Assembly (NCBI RefSeq): GCF_000723205.1
Contig: NZ_HG315671.1
Location: forward strand, 3,670,001-3,734,000
Origin: Formosa agariphila KMM 3901
GTDB lineage: Bacteria; Bacteroidota; Bacteroidia; Flavobacteriales; Flavobacteriaceae
Direction: 5' to 3'
Length of the DNA: 64,000 nt
Below are positions 20,053 to 29,489 of the stretch, in pieces. Below the pieces are notes generated by a model, which did not search any database, was not told where the DNA came from, and was given only the letters and a program-made list of their open reading frames with translations. Positions within the stretch are counted from its first letter, which is position 1, and every line of letters begins with the position of its first letter. A program made the position numbers and the translations under genes.

Positions 20053-23000
20053 TTAAAATGTAAGATTAATACCGAAGTAGTATAATTTAGGTTGCGGATA
20101 ATTTCCCAAATCCACACCTATACCTAAACTCTGAACATCACTAGCTGCATCTTGAGTGAGGTCTCCAATTTCCGGATCGAAACCTTTATAATCTGTAAAC
20201 GTTAAAAGGTTCTGTCCAGACACATAAAATCTAAGCTTATCTATTCCAGATTTTTTTGTAAACTCTGAAGGTATTGTATAACCAATCTGTAAATTTTTAA
20301 GTCTTAAATAAGAACCATCCTCTACATATCTATCTGAAAATTGAAGATTATTATTTGCGTCAGACAAAGTAACTCTAGGTTGAGTTCCTGTAGGATTATT
20401 TACAGGATGAAAACGATCGACACGGTCTGCATAAGCATTAAAGTAGTCGTTTACATCAAGTAATCTTAAACTCATCCCATTGACAATTTCCGCACCTTGA
20501 ACACCATAAAAATTTCCTGATAAATCGAATCCTTTATAATCAACACTAAAATTAAAGCCATAAGAAAAATCCGCTTGACCAGAACCTAAATACGCTCTAT
20601 CATCTGCATCAATAGCACCATTTTCATTATTATCTTTAAATCTCACGTCTCCTACCTGAGCATTTGGTTGAATTGAAATATATTCATCTACCTCTTCTTG
20701 CGTTCTAAATATTCCGTCTGTTTGGTACCCATAGAAATAAGCTATTTCTCTACCAGCCTCTGTTCTTGTAGTATATCCTAATTTATCAATATAACCACCA
20801 TCAATAAAAGCATCCTGATCAGCATTTAATTTTATGATTTCATTATCAATAAACGTAATATTACCACCTATACTAAAATTAATCTGTCCGATAGATTTAC
20901 CATAATTTAAGGAAAACTCAAACCCACTATTGTTCATTGTTCCAATATTAGAATTTGGTCTATCTTTAGGATAATAACTAGGTAATGCAACTCTGGTTAT
21001 CATATCTTTTGTATCTCGGATGAAGTAATCTGCCGTGACACTAATGTCACCCTCTAAAAATCCTAAATCGACACCATAATTTTGAGTTTCTACAATTTCC
21101 CACCTTAAATCTGGAGTTGGAATGTTAGTAGATGTTCCCCCTTGATATTGTTCATCATTAAACACATATTGCATTGAATAATTCCCAATATTAGCAACAT
21201 CCGAACCTGCTTGCGCACTAGACTCATTTCCTACTCGACCCCAACCAGCTCTAAATTTCAAAGTAGAAAACATATTTAAATCTTGAATAAAAGCTTCTTC
21301 ATCAGCCTTCCAAGATGCACCAACAGAAGGAAAAAGCCCCCACTTATTATCCCCTGAAAATTTACTTGAACCGTCATATCTTACGGTACCTGTAAGCATA
21401 TACTTATTCTTAAAAGAATAAAATCCTCTGGCAAAATATGAAGTTGTTCCTGTTTGACTTTGATATGCATTTAATCTTTCATTAAAGGATTTAGCAAGAT
21501 TTAAATATTGTAAATTCTCATCTTCAGGTACGTCAATCCCAACACCGCTAAAACCAGAACTTGTATTATATGCAGATTCATGTCCTAAGGTTGCAATAAC
21601 CTTATGTATATCATTAAAAGTATAGGTGTACGTTAAAAAATTAATCCATGTCCAACTGTAAAAATCTCCACGTTGCTCATATAATTCACTTTGACCTCTA
21701 TTAAAATTTTCACTTAAATAATATACAGGACTATAATTTTTGTTATGGGTAGCTCCTCTAGAAATTTTATAATTTGTTTTAAAATTTAAGTCATCTGTTA
21801 TATCATATTCTAGCCAAGATCTAAAACCATATGAGTTTGTAGTATTTTCACCATACTTTAATTGATCAACTATTAAAGCTGGGTTATTACCAAAGGCTGT
21901 TTGCATTGCAATAAAATCACCTTCGGAATTTGTAGGACTATCTATCGGGCTACTAGTCAGTGATAATGGAATTGGTCCACCATAAATTCCTTGTGGAAAA
22001 TTCCCATATTCATTTCTAAACAAGTCTAATTGAACTCCAATTTTTAAACGTTTATTTATCTTATACTCATTCTTAGAATTAAATATATATTTCTTAAAAC
22101 CTGTATTTTCAACAATTCCTTCTTCATCAAAAATAGTTCCACTCAAAGAATAAGTAATCCCTCGATCAGCTTCGTTTGAAGCTACTCCTCCTCTAACACT
22201 CAGATTGTAATTTTGCTGACTACCATCCCTAAACACTTGATTTTGCCAATCCGTTCCTTTATAATTGTTGGCAACTACATAATTAATTCGTGTCTCTAAA
22301 TCTGAAGGTAAAGATTGTCCATCGTTTGCAGCAGCTTCTAAGATAAGACGTCCTTGTTCTGATGCATTTAATAAATCTACCTTATTAGGAATTTCTGCAA
22401 CTCCATAATAAGTATTAAAGGAAAAAACAGGTTTACTAGAAGATTTACCTGACTTTGTAGTTACAATAATAACTCCATTTGCACCTTTATTTCCGTAGAT
22501 TGCAGTAGAGGATGCGTCTTTTAACACTTCAATACTTTGAATATCCTCTGGAGCTAAAAATTCAATATCAGTACCAACAGGAACCCCGTCCACTACATAT
22601 AACGGATCTGAGTTATTAGTGCTACCTACTCCTCTAATTCTTACTTTTACTCCTGCACCAGGCCGTCCTGAAGATTTTGAAATATTCATACCTGCCACTC
22701 GACCTTGCAGAGCTTCTACAGGTCTACTCGAAGCCACTTTTAATAAATCATCTCCTGTTACAGAAGAAACAGCTCCTGTTAAATCACTTTTTTTCATGGC
22801 TCCATACCCAACAATCACAACTTCATTTAGTCCAACGATATCGGACTCCATTGTTAAATCTAAGGAGGTTTTTGTTCCTATTATAACCTCTTCCGTTTTG
22901 AAACCTACATATGAGAATGAAAAAACATCATCAGGACTAGTATATTCCAAAGTATAATTTCCATCAAAATCAGTAATTGTTCCATTAGCTGTCCCTTTAA

Positions 23001-23145
23001 CCAAAATAGTTACTCCCGGTAAAGGCATACCACTTTCATCTGTTATGGTTCCTTTAACAGTATTGGTTTGAGAATATCCAATCCAGTTAGAAACTAGAAA
23101 TAAAAACAGTAAAATAAATCGAAGGTTTTTTTTCATAATAAACAT
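20053..23145 (-). CDS. susC: SusC/RagA TonB-dependent outer-membrane transporter
   Basis: 1030 residues from the first ATG; the Met at 23136 gives the neater signal peptide (MKKNLRFILLFLFLVSNWIG). The order is a carboxypeptidase-regulatory-like domain (about 28-110, VKGTITDESGMPLPGVTILV), a plug (GYGAMKKSDLTGAVSSV, LQGRVAGMNI, IRGVGSTNNSDPLYVVDGVP) and a 22-stranded barrel ending LYYFGINLTF with terminal Phe. It imports mannan oligosaccharides together with SusD. It is the first gene of the operon and follows a consensus promoter about 90 bp upstream. Confidence 0.97.
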   Translation of the reverse strand: MFIMKKNLRFILLFLFLVSNWIGYSQTNTVKGTITDESGMPLPGVTILVKGTANGTITDFDGNYTLEYTSPDDVFSFSYVGFKTEEVIIGTKTSLDLTMESDIVGLNEVVIVGYGAMKKSDLTGAVSSVTGDDLLKVASSRPVEALQGRVAGMNISKSSGRPGAGVKVRIRGVGSTNNSDPLYVVDGVPVGTDIEFLAPEDIQSIEVLKDASSTAIYGNKGANGVIIVTTKSGKSSSKPVFSFNTYYGVAEIPNKVDLLNASEQGRLILEAAANDGQSLPSDLETRINYVVANNYKGTDWQNQVFRDGSQQNYNLSVRGGVASNEADRGITYSLSGTIFDEEGIVENTGFKKYIFNSKNEYKINKRLKIGVQLDLFRNEYGNFPQGIYGGPIPLSLTSSPIDSPTNSEGDFIAMQTAFGNNPALIVDQLKYGENTTNSYGFRSWLEYDITDDLNFKTNYKISRGATHNKNYSPVYYLSENFNRGQSELYEQRGDFYSWTWINFLTYTYTFNDIHKVIATLGHESAYNTSSGFSGVGIDVPEDENLQYLNLAKSFNERLNAYQSQTGTTSYFARGFYSFKNKYMLTGTVRYDGSSKFSGDNKWGLFPSVGASWKADEEAFIQDLNMFSTLKFRAGWGRVGNESSAQAGSDVANIGNYSMQYVFNDEQYQGGTSTNIPTPDLRWEIVETQNYGVDLGFLEGDISVTADYFIRDTKDMITRVALPSYYPKDRPNSNIGTMNNSGFEFSLNYGKSIGQINFSIGGNITFIDNEIIKLNADQDAFIDGGYIDKLGYTTRTEAGREIAYFYGYQTDGIFRTQEEVDEYISIQPNAQVGDVRFKDNNENGAIDADDRAYLGSGQADFSYGFNFSVDYKGFDLSGNFYGVQGAEIVNGMSLRLLDVNDYFNAYADRVDRFHPVNNPTGTQPRVTLSDANNNLQFSDRYVEDGSYLRLKNLQIGYTIPSEFTKKSGIDKLRFYVSGQNLLTFTDYKGFDPEIGDLTQDAASDVQSLGIGVDLGNYPQPKLYYFGINLTF

Positions 23146-23237
23146 GTTTGCTTGTTAGTTTGTTTTGTTTTAATCGTATTTATTATGGAATTAACAATAA
23201 TTTGACTAAATAATAATTATATACTAATTCCACGATT

Positions 23238-23269
23238 CAAAATTATGACCTTAACAAGGTGTTAACAAA
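23238..23269 (-). promoter_or_regulatory. Bacteroidota-type promoter for the mannan operon
   Basis: On the minus strand, TTTG (23269-23266) and TAATTTTG (23245-23238) match the -33 TTTG and -7 TAnnTTTG elements and are 20 bp apart, within the 19-21 bp usual for the primary sigma factor of this phylum. The predicted start of transcription is near 23231, giving a leader of about 86-95 nt before SusC. The rest of 23146-23514 is AT-rich and probably holds operators for the divergent AraC-type regulator. I see no clear promoter on the plus strand. Confidence 0.6.
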
Positions 23270-23514
23270 TAGTTTTACATCAATTAACAATACTATTATA
23301 TCATACTTAAACACATCTTTATATTTTTATTAAATCAGAACCACATGTTTTTAATTTTAAATAACTCAATACCAATATATTACACAAAAACTATTACTAG
23401 TTACATAGTAAAAACAACTTTTAACTGTTAATTTTACATATATTTAGGGTAAATAAACACACATACTATTACGACTAAACACTAAGATTCAAGCTTAATT
23501 AGGCATTTTAAATC

Positions 23515-24387
23515 ATGGAAATACATCGAGAAATAACACCTTTGAAGGAAAATGATTGTTTTTTGGTTTTTGATAGAAAACGAAAAGAATTCTCTTTTCC
23601 AATCCATTTCCATCCGGAATATGAAATCAATTTTATAAAAAATGCAACTGGAGGAAAAAGAATAATTGGAGATCACATTAGCGAAATTAACGAATACGAG
23701 CTAGTTATGGTTGGCCCTAATATTTACCATGGCTGGGAGAACTTTAAGAATGACAAATCACAGACTTTACATGAAATTACAATTCAATTTCCTAGAGATA
23801 TTTTTGATTCGAAATTACTCAGCAAAAATATACTCACCCCTATTAAAGAACTTTTCAGAAATTCAAATCAAGGTATTCTATTTTCTAAAGAGACCGCTAT
23901 CAAATTAGAAGATAAGCTAAACTCATTAAGTAAGAAGAGTGGCTTTGATAATTTTTTAAACTTTCAATCTATTTTGTACGCTTTATCCATAGCTAAAAAC
24001 AAAAGACTACTAACTAATATTTCTTTTGAAGAGCAATATGACTTCCACAATAGTGAGCGTATCGAAAAAGTATATAAATATGTAAAAGCAAATTATAATT
24101 CAAAAATTAAAGTTGAGGATGCAGCTTCCCTAGTTAACATGACTGTTATCTCTTTTAGCAGATTGATAAAACAACGGACAGGCAAAACTTTTATAGAGTT
24201 TTTAAACGAATTACGTCTTGGTTATGCCACTAGAAAATTAATTGAAACAAACGATAGTGTAACTGATATTTGCTTTAGTTGTGGATTTAATAACTTATCT
24301 AATTTCAATAGAATATTTAAGAAAAAACAGAATTGTACACCATCTGAATTTAGAATTAACTTTAAAGGTATAAAAAATATATTCTAG
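23515..24387 (+). CDS. AraC-family transcriptional regulator of the mannan locus
   Basis: 290 residues. The N-terminal cupin-like sensor (FPIHFHPEYEINFI ... ELVMVGPNIYHGW) has the histidine pattern of AraC-type ligand-binding domains. Two C-terminal helix-turn-helix motifs occupy about 185-285 (VEDAASLVNMTVISFSRLIK and TDICFSCGFNNLSNFNRIFK). There is no membrane segment, so it is a soluble regulator and not a hybrid two-component system. Divergent from SusC, it probably activates the operon in response to a mannose-containing oligosaccharide. Its stop is only 5 bp from the stop of the convergent conjugation gene. Confidence 0.9.
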   Translation: MEIHREITPLKENDCFLVFDRKRKEFSFPIHFHPEYEINFIKNATGGKRIIGDHISEINEYELVMVGPNIYHGWENFKNDKSQTLHEITIQFPRDIFDSKLLSKNILTPIKELFRNSNQGILFSKETAIKLEDKLNSLSKKSGFDNFLNFQSILYALSIAKNKRLLTNISFEEQYDFHNSERIEKVYKYVKANYNSKIKVEDAASLVNMTVISFSRLIKQRTGKTFIEFLNELRLGYATRKLIETNDSVTDICFSCGFNNLSNFNRIFKKKQNCTPSEFRINFKGIKNIF

Positions 24388-24392
24388 ATTTT

Positions 24393-25994
24393 TTAATTAA
24401 ACATACTTCTAACCTCATCATATACTCGGTCAAAATTCACCTGCAAATCTTCATCAGAATATACCTGTACTTGTTTTGGTAAACCTCTAACTATATTCAG
24501 CAAAGTAAACTGAACCTTGTGGTCTGTTCCATCGGCAAACACCACAAACTGGCCTTGCTTTAATCTGAAAAAAGCATCTGCTCGTACTTTTGCAACTTCT
24601 CGTTCTCCTGTTGTTACTCTCGTATCAAAATCTAAATTATGACCTCGATTAATACTTGTAGTTTCCTGTTTTACAATTTCAAAAAAGCGCTCATAGTATT
24701 TAGCAGTATCTGGATCATTTACTTTTCCAAAAAATTGATAGGATAAATTACTTAGAATCGCACGACTCGCTTTATCTCCATACATAATATCATTCTGGAT
24801 TTTATCCTGCATCACATAAACCGTAGCAATATTATAACTCCGCAAGGTGGCAGGAATCCGATGCATATTTAATAATCGGATAGTCGGAGCTTCTTCCATC
24901 ATCAAAAATGAAGGATTTCCATGGCGGATACTCAATTGTTTTGTGATGGTATGAATAACGGTTGCTATAACTGGCGCATATGCTGTTTCATATTTGGGAT
25001 TATTCACAACTGAAACTACAGTTGGTTTCTCCAGCGTATTTAAATTTAGTGGAACTTCATCTTCAGATAGTGTCATAAAAATACGTTGTGTACTAATCTT
25101 TTTTAGTGCATTTGCCAAGGTACTTTTTACTCCTGCTGTTTGCCGTTCAGAATCCTTTCCGCTGATAAAAGCATCAGCCATAGCTCGTGATGTGGTATTA
25201 CTACTCAGAAATTTAATTAAACTCTCAGTATCTAAATATTGATAAATCGCAATAACATGTGGTAAAGTACACTGTTTTGGATAAGCTGTTTTCAATTTCC
25301 ATATCAATCCACCAATTAATCCTTCTGCAGCATCATTAAAAAATTTACTTGCTCCCACACTGCCGGACTCCTTCTGTTCTAAAAGATTTTCAATTAATAC
25401 ACGAGACACTTCATTTACACTTTCTTCATTTATCATATAACGTGGTGCAATCGGATTCACCCGATGATATATCGTATCAAATGAAATAATTTTAAAATCT
25501 ACACCTTGTTTTTCAAAAATGGGATATGCCATTTCTGTCAATTCAAAATGTTTATAATCGTGAATGACACCTGAAAATTGATGCGTACTAAAATGATCAA
25601 GTAAATTATAAACCACACTCTCCGTTTTCCCACTTCCTGCAGATCCAATAATAGATACACCCCGCTTTATATTATCGAGTTTTAGTTTCCCACGCTCTAA
25701 TTTAAAATGTACCTGATAGGTTGTATCGACTCCCGTATTATCATCTTCATTTTGTAAAAACACTATTCCTATACAATTCAAGAATAGTAACGGACACCCC
25801 AAATAGATTAAGATATTCAGAAATTGATGATTATTTATCTCCATTCCCCAAATGAATAATAGCCCAATACTCATCCAAATGAGATTCAGCATAAAGGCAT
25901 AATTAGTAATCTTATAACAACCAAATATTGTTCCAGTGCCTAAAAGAAATATTAGTCCATATGTTACTATTGAATCATCCATATTATATGCCAA
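24393..25994 (-). CDS. mobC: Type IV coupling protein (VirD4/TraD-like, MobC of Bacteroidota ICEs)
   Basis: 533 residues. Two to three N-terminal membrane helices (about 10-85), then the RecA-like motor with Walker A GSAGSGKT (about 117-124) and Walker B-like SFLMMEEAPT. It links the relaxase-DNA complex to the type IV secretion channel during conjugation. It overlaps the relaxase gene by 11 bp. In this phylum coupling proteins next to the relaxase are often named MobC. The 3' end abuts the mannan regulator, so nothing like an ICE end separates them. Confidence 0.9.
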   Translation of the reverse strand: MAYNMDDSIVTYGLIFLLGTGTIFGCYKITNYAFMLNLIWMSIGLLFIWGMEINNHQFLNILIYLGCPLLFLNCIGIVFLQNEDDNTGVDTTYQVHFKLERGKLKLDNIKRGVSIIGSAGSGKTESVVYNLLDHFSTHQFSGVIHDYKHFELTEMAYPIFEKQGVDFKIISFDTIYHRVNPIAPRYMINEESVNEVSRVLIENLLEQKESGSVGASKFFNDAAEGLIGGLIWKLKTAYPKQCTLPHVIAIYQYLDTESLIKFLSSNTTSRAMADAFISGKDSERQTAGVKSTLANALKKISTQRIFMTLSEDEVPLNLNTLEKPTVVSVVNNPKYETAYAPVIATVIHTITKQLSIRHGNPSFLMMEEAPTIRLLNMHRIPATLRSYNIATVYVMQDKIQNDIMYGDKASRAILSNLSYQFFGKVNDPDTAKYYERFFEIVKQETTSINRGHNLDFDTRVTTGEREVAKVRADAFFRLKQGQFVVFADGTDHKVQFTLLNIVRGLPKQVQVYSDEDLQVNFDRVYDEVRSMFN

Positions 25995-27012
25995 TTGAAC
26001 CTGATTTCATAGCGACACCCACACCACGCTTAAATATTCGCAAAGCACTAAATGCCAATTGTGCTGTACTGGTTGGAATATGAGGAATTTTAATTCCGGA
26101 CCGTCCTAATATTTTAAAAGCTATTGAACGCTCATTCGTTGGTAAACCCAATAGAATTTTAAAGTAACGATCGGGATGTTTTACATAGAGCTTTTTTGAA
26201 GCATAGGATTCTGCAAAATTCCGTTGATACCCAAATGTTGCATCAAATCGCTCTTCTGCTTTTGTAAAAAACGCGTCACGATTAAATCCGCGTTTGACTT
26301 GCTTACCATTAAACTCAACATCCGAAGCCTTGTATTTACTTCCTGGAGATAGACTCACTCTATTAGAGGCATCCTTTCGACTTACAATAATATGAATGTG
26401 ACTTTGATTTCCTGACTTCTGCATCCCTTGAACAATGCGTTTACCATCCTGCTTATGCGGTGCTTCCTGTTCTAAACGATTAATATCGTTTACAATTTCT
26501 TTAGAATTTCCTGTTTTCAACCCTTGATCTATTTTTCGAAGCTCGGTTTTAAGCTCTAGTATTTTAGTTGCAAAGGGCTGGTTTTCCTGAACCACTTTAT
26601 CAGTGCCTTTAAAAGTACGTTCATGTTCTATTTTTGCGAAGTAGACAATATCATTTATAGAAATCGGTTTACCTAAAATCTCACGGTTAAAGGCAGAAAC
26701 ATAATCATGCATTATGGATTTCGTGTAGCGTTTTAGATCTTCACTACTGTGCTGTAATTGTTTTAATTCTCGTGCACTTGGACTTACAGTTATACTATAA
26801 AATTTAGGTTCATTTAATTTAAGTTTAGCCGTGTTTTTATCAATAGTTTCAATCACCGTTTCAGCTGATATTTCATCACCATATTGATTAAAGAAATGTT
26901 CCATCTCTCCTTCACTCCGACCTTCGTTTTCTTTCTCTAAATAAGACACAAAGTCGGCTACACTTTTGGAATAGGTTCCTGACACTTTTTGTGGGCTAAT
27001 TGCGATATACAT
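25984..27012 (-). CDS. mobB: Relaxase (MobB/DUF5712-like)
   Basis: 342 residues from the ATG at 27012 (MYIAISPQKVSGTYSKSVAD), which begins 4 bp after the stop of the upstream gene. An upstream in-frame ATG at 27039 would overlap that gene. The motif QSHIHIIVSRKDA is the histidine-hydrophobe-histidine element used for metal binding by relaxases, and the N-terminal YSKSVADFVSYLEKEN is the likely active-site region. It should nick oriT and lead the strand into the recipient. Family assignment is from memory of ICE mobilisation proteins in this phylum. Confidence 0.82.
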   Translation of the reverse strand: MYIAISPQKVSGTYSKSVADFVSYLEKENEGRSEGEMEHFFNQYGDEISAETVIETIDKNTAKLKLNEPKFYSITVSPSARELKQLQHSSEDLKRYTKSIMHDYVSAFNREILGKPISINDIVYFAKIEHERTFKGTDKVVQENQPFATKILELKTELRKIDQGLKTGNSKEIVNDINRLEQEAPHKQDGKRIVQGMQKSGNQSHIHIIVSRKDASNRVSLSPGSKYKASDVEFNGKQVKRGFNRDAFFTKAEERFDATFGYQRNFAESYASKKLYVKHPDRYFKILLGLPTNERSIAFKILGRSGIKIPHIPTSTAQLAFSALRIFKRGVGVAMKSGSIGI

Positions 27013-27016
27013 GACC

Positions 27017-27409
27017 TTACGTTTTATGGTTTTCTTCATTATTTTTCACTTTGTTTATCTTTTCTTCAAAGCGAACTTTTTGCTCTAATATTGGTTTTTT
27101 ACTGGCTTCCGCTTGTTCAAAAAGCGCTTGTAACATAGCTACTGTTGGTTTGGTTTGATGCTTTTCAATATCCTTCATAATGGCAATCATACCATTCATT
27201 CGTTTCTTAAAGAGGACTTCTAAAGTTTGAATTTTAGGACTGATAGACTCCAATGGAGACAATCCGTTATTTTCAAAAAAGTCTATCATATACAACAAAG
27301 TCATAGATTGGGACAATGTCATATTCTTACTAAACCTTCTAAATCGCTTAGCAACTTCATCTTTAATTTTCAAGGTTGTAAAACCTCCTTTCTTTAGTCT
27401 TTTATCCAT
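27017..27409 (-). CDS. BfmA/BtgA-type mobilisation accessory protein
   Basis: 130 residues, basic at the N-terminus (MDKRLKKGGFTTLKIKDEVA), with a ribbon-helix-helix-like segment KDEVAKRFRRFSKNMTLSQS and a helical C-terminal half. Proteins of this type precede the relaxase gene in Bacteroidota mobilisable elements and help the relaxase bind oriT. It is the first gene of the mob operon, followed by the relaxase and the coupling protein. A candidate oriT lies just upstream. Confidence 0.8.
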   Translation of the reverse strand: MDKRLKKGGFTTLKIKDEVAKRFRRFSKNMTLSQSMTLLYMIDFFENNGLSPLESISPKIQTLEVLFKKRMNGMIAIMKDIEKHQTKPTVAMLQALFEQAEASKKPILEQKVRFEEKINKVKNNEENHKT

Positions 27410-27544
27410 TTTTTAGTAATTTAATATCCTGTTTCATTGGGCTGAGACTATTTTTTAGTAAAAAACCTGTTAATCAAGCACTTACATTTAAATATTTGTG
27501 ATTTTAAACTACTGATTTACAGCACCTTAAAACAACTGTTAGCT

Positions 27545-27610
27545 CCCGTAACCTCGTGCAGCGGGTTACCCTCTTGCTCTACCATTTCGTCCCGCCACAG
27601 CGGGACAAAA
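27545..27610. other. Candidate oriT or hairpin region upstream of the mob operon
   Basis: Two inverted repeats lie in the otherwise gene-free 27410-27824 gap: GTAACC (27548-27553) with GGTTAC (27564-27569), and GTCCCGC (27589-27595) with GCGGGAC (27600-27606) around a CACA loop, flanked by TTT and AAA. GC-rich hairpins next to bfmA-relaxase genes are where oriT is normally found. A terminator for the gene at 27825 is a weaker alternative because that stop is 220 bp away. The rest of the gap shows nothing recognisable. Confidence 0.45.
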
Positions 27611-27824
27611 TTTCAACCAATTTTAAGATAGTACTCACATTTCAATTGAATGGATAGCCGGAAATTTTTAAGATTTTAGACGTGCAGTTTTAATTGAATT
27701 CTTATCGAATTTCAGAAATCATTGCCAAATTCATAAACAAAAAAAAGACCCTTGATTATCAAAAGTCTTTATAAATACTTCTTATATGCTAATCACATAT
27801 ATAATTTCACACGCTTCAATTACA

Positions 27825-28205
27825 TTAATATTCGCTAGTTAACATAAGCGTATTATCTATAAAAAATAATTTAAAGGTATCGAACGGAAAATCTGTCGAT
27901 TGATAGGTTTGGATTTCAAAAACATTTTCATCGCCATCACTAAAAGTAACTTTCGCCTCATACCCTTTTTTAATCTGCTCTTCTATAGGTAAGCGTTTAA
28001 AATCGATGGTAATAAAGTAACTTTTTGCCATTAAATTATGGGCAATAATTGAGGCATCCGTAATTAGCCAGAAACACCTTGCTTCGGTCGCCAAAAATTG
28101 TACACCTTCTGTAAATCGCGTGCCGAATGTTGGGATTTCAAATACCGTTTGAGATCCACAAAAATGATCTAATTTATGTTGTAAAATATGTGCTTGAGTT
28201 GTCAT
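27825..28205 (-). CDS. DUF6876-like ICE protein of unknown function
   Basis: 126 residues, soluble, no signal peptide. The sequence HKLDHFCGSQTVFEIP ... FTEGVQFLATEARCFWLITD and a C-terminal FKLFFIDNTLMLTSEY are typical of a small protein family encoded near SSB in Bacteroidota conjugative elements. No catalytic motif is visible. It lies downstream of the ssb terminator. Confidence 0.7.
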   Translation of the reverse strand: MTTQAHILQHKLDHFCGSQTVFEIPTFGTRFTEGVQFLATEARCFWLITDASIIAHNLMAKSYFITIDFKRLPIEEQIKKGYEAKVTFSDGDENVFEIQTYQSTDFPFDTFKLFFIDNTLMLTSEY

Positions 28206-28230
28206 GATCTTTGCTTTTTAAAGTGAATAA

Positions 28231-28266
28231 AAAAGCAGATGCCACACCGTTGCAACATCTGCTTAA
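28231..28266 (-). terminator. Rho-independent terminator after ssb
   Basis: The arms AAGCAGATG (28233-28241) and CATCTGCTT (28256-28264) are perfect inverted repeats. Read on the minus strand the hairpin is followed by a T-run (GCTTTTTTATT), directly after the ssb stop at 28272. Confidence 0.75.
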
Positions 28267-28271
28267 TAGAT

Positions 28272-28613
28272 TTAATTTGGTTTTACTCCTAGTAATAAAA
28301 TTTCATCTGCAACAACTTCGGTAACATAACGCGTGGTTCCATCTTCAGCTTCATAGCTTCTAGATTTCAATTTCCCTGAGATTCCAAGTTCTTTTCCTTT
28401 CCCGGCATACTTTTCAATAATTTCTGCAGATTTACCCCACGTCACAATGGTGTGCCAAGTGGTTTCGGTTTGCTTCTCGCCATTAGCATTTTTGTAATGC
28501 TCGTTTGTGGCTAATGAAAAACGAGCTACTTTCTTACCGCTTTCAAGATTGGTGATTACTGGCTCTTGTCCAACGTTTCCAATTAACTGTACATGATTTT
28601 TAATTGTGCTCAT
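28272..28613 (-). CDS. ssb: Single-stranded DNA-binding protein (ICE copy)
   Basis: 113 residues, one OB fold (NHVQLIGNVGQEPVITNLE, VARFSLATNE, WHTIVTWGKSAEIIEKY, GKLKSRSYEAEDG). The acidic C-terminal tip of housekeeping SSBs (DDDIPF type) is absent and the protein ends LLGVKPN. It probably coats the transferred strand during conjugation. Lack of the tip means it may not recruit the usual SSB partners. Confidence 0.93.
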   Translation of the reverse strand: MSTIKNHVQLIGNVGQEPVITNLESGKKVARFSLATNEHYKNANGEKQTETTWHTIVTWGKSAEIIEKYAGKGKELGISGKLKSRSYEAEDGTTRYVTEVVADEILLLGVKPN

Positions 28614-28623
28614 AATAAAAGAT

Positions 28624-28758
28624 TTAAAGATTAATAATGAATGATTTACTTATTATATCCAGAACGTTTTCCTGGTTTTGTTTTTTTAACTGTTCTACTG
28701 CTGTCTTTTTATTGATTGTGTAAGATTTCATAAGTTTCATTTTAGATTTACTTTCCAT
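28624..28758 (-). CDS. Small 44-residue protein upstream of ssb
   Basis: ATG at 28758, TAA at 28624-28626, 44 codons, ending 10 bp before the ssb start. The peptide (MESKSKMKLMKSYTINKKTA, then VEQLKKQNQENVLDIISKSF) is lysine-rich with an amphipathic helix. An inner Met at codon 10 (MKSYTINKK) is an alternative start. Position and codon pattern suggest a real small ICE gene. I do not recognise a family. Confidence 0.4.
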   Translation of the reverse strand: MESKSKMKLMKSYTINKKTAVEQLKKQNQENVLDIISKSFIINL

Positions 28759-29489
28759 AGTGCCGTCACTGTTCCCTTTTTTGTTGCTTAGACCGATTCA
28801 ATATTCAGAATTGCAATGGCTTATAAAAAGGTGAGGAACGAGCCTGGTTATGCAGTCATGCAATTCTAAATGTTGTTATTTTGCTGTCAAAAAAGAAGGA
28901 TAGTGATGGTATGGCGGAGCATCTAAAAGTCCTATGAGAAGTACACATTCATAGATAGCAGTAGAACACGGATTATAAATCCATTTCCTGTTTTAGCGGA
29001 CTTGACTTAAAAGCTGGAGTTGGGCATGTAGTTCCTTCGCTTTTTAGCAGGAAACGAAATGAGCAGTGAAATCTTTGTAGTTGTGTCCAAGACTTAGGAG
29101 TCAAGCGCTTTTTTATGACATGGAGTCCTTACGGAATAGAATATAAATGGGCTTGATGGGAGTAGAACTCGAATTTTGAATTCATCTATATGTAAAGCGA
29201 ACGTCTCTTCCTAATATTGAAAACACTACACTTCATTTAACTTATAAATATGCTAAAAGACATGATCTCTGTATAGACTACTAAAGAGATGTTCAAGATT
29301 TTTTTAGAAGTAAGTCCTTTTGCTCCTATGGCGTTTTTCACGGAATAGGACGTGAAAGGTCTTACTGGGTTTCGAAGTTGGATCGTTGATAATTTAATGC
29401 AATTGTTTTCTTTACAATGGAAACGGACTAAATTTTCAACCAGATAATTAAGAATCTGTTCAGTCAATTCTAAATTTAATCAGGATTAA
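28759..29489. other. Gene-poor stretch between ssb and the cassette array
   Basis: No convincing gene. A 76-codon minus frame at 29237-29467 has no recognisable similarity. There are several short inverted repeats, for example TTTCCTG near 28987 with CAGGAAA near 29048, and CTTGACT with AGTCAAG around 29000-29110. It could contain a non-coding RNA or the decayed end of an older insertion. Confidence 0.35.

Noticed and set aside
22619-22957. 112-codon plus-strand frame opposite SusC
   Set aside because: Antisense shadow of a clearly real gene with no start-site support.
23146-23514. Hybrid two-component or sigma/anti-sigma control of the mannan locus
   Set aside because: The divergent gene is a soluble AraC protein and no HTCS or FecI/FecR pair is nearby.
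29237-29467. 76-codon minus-strand frame
   Set aside because: No recognisable similarity, no good context and low-complexity ending; treated as non-coding.
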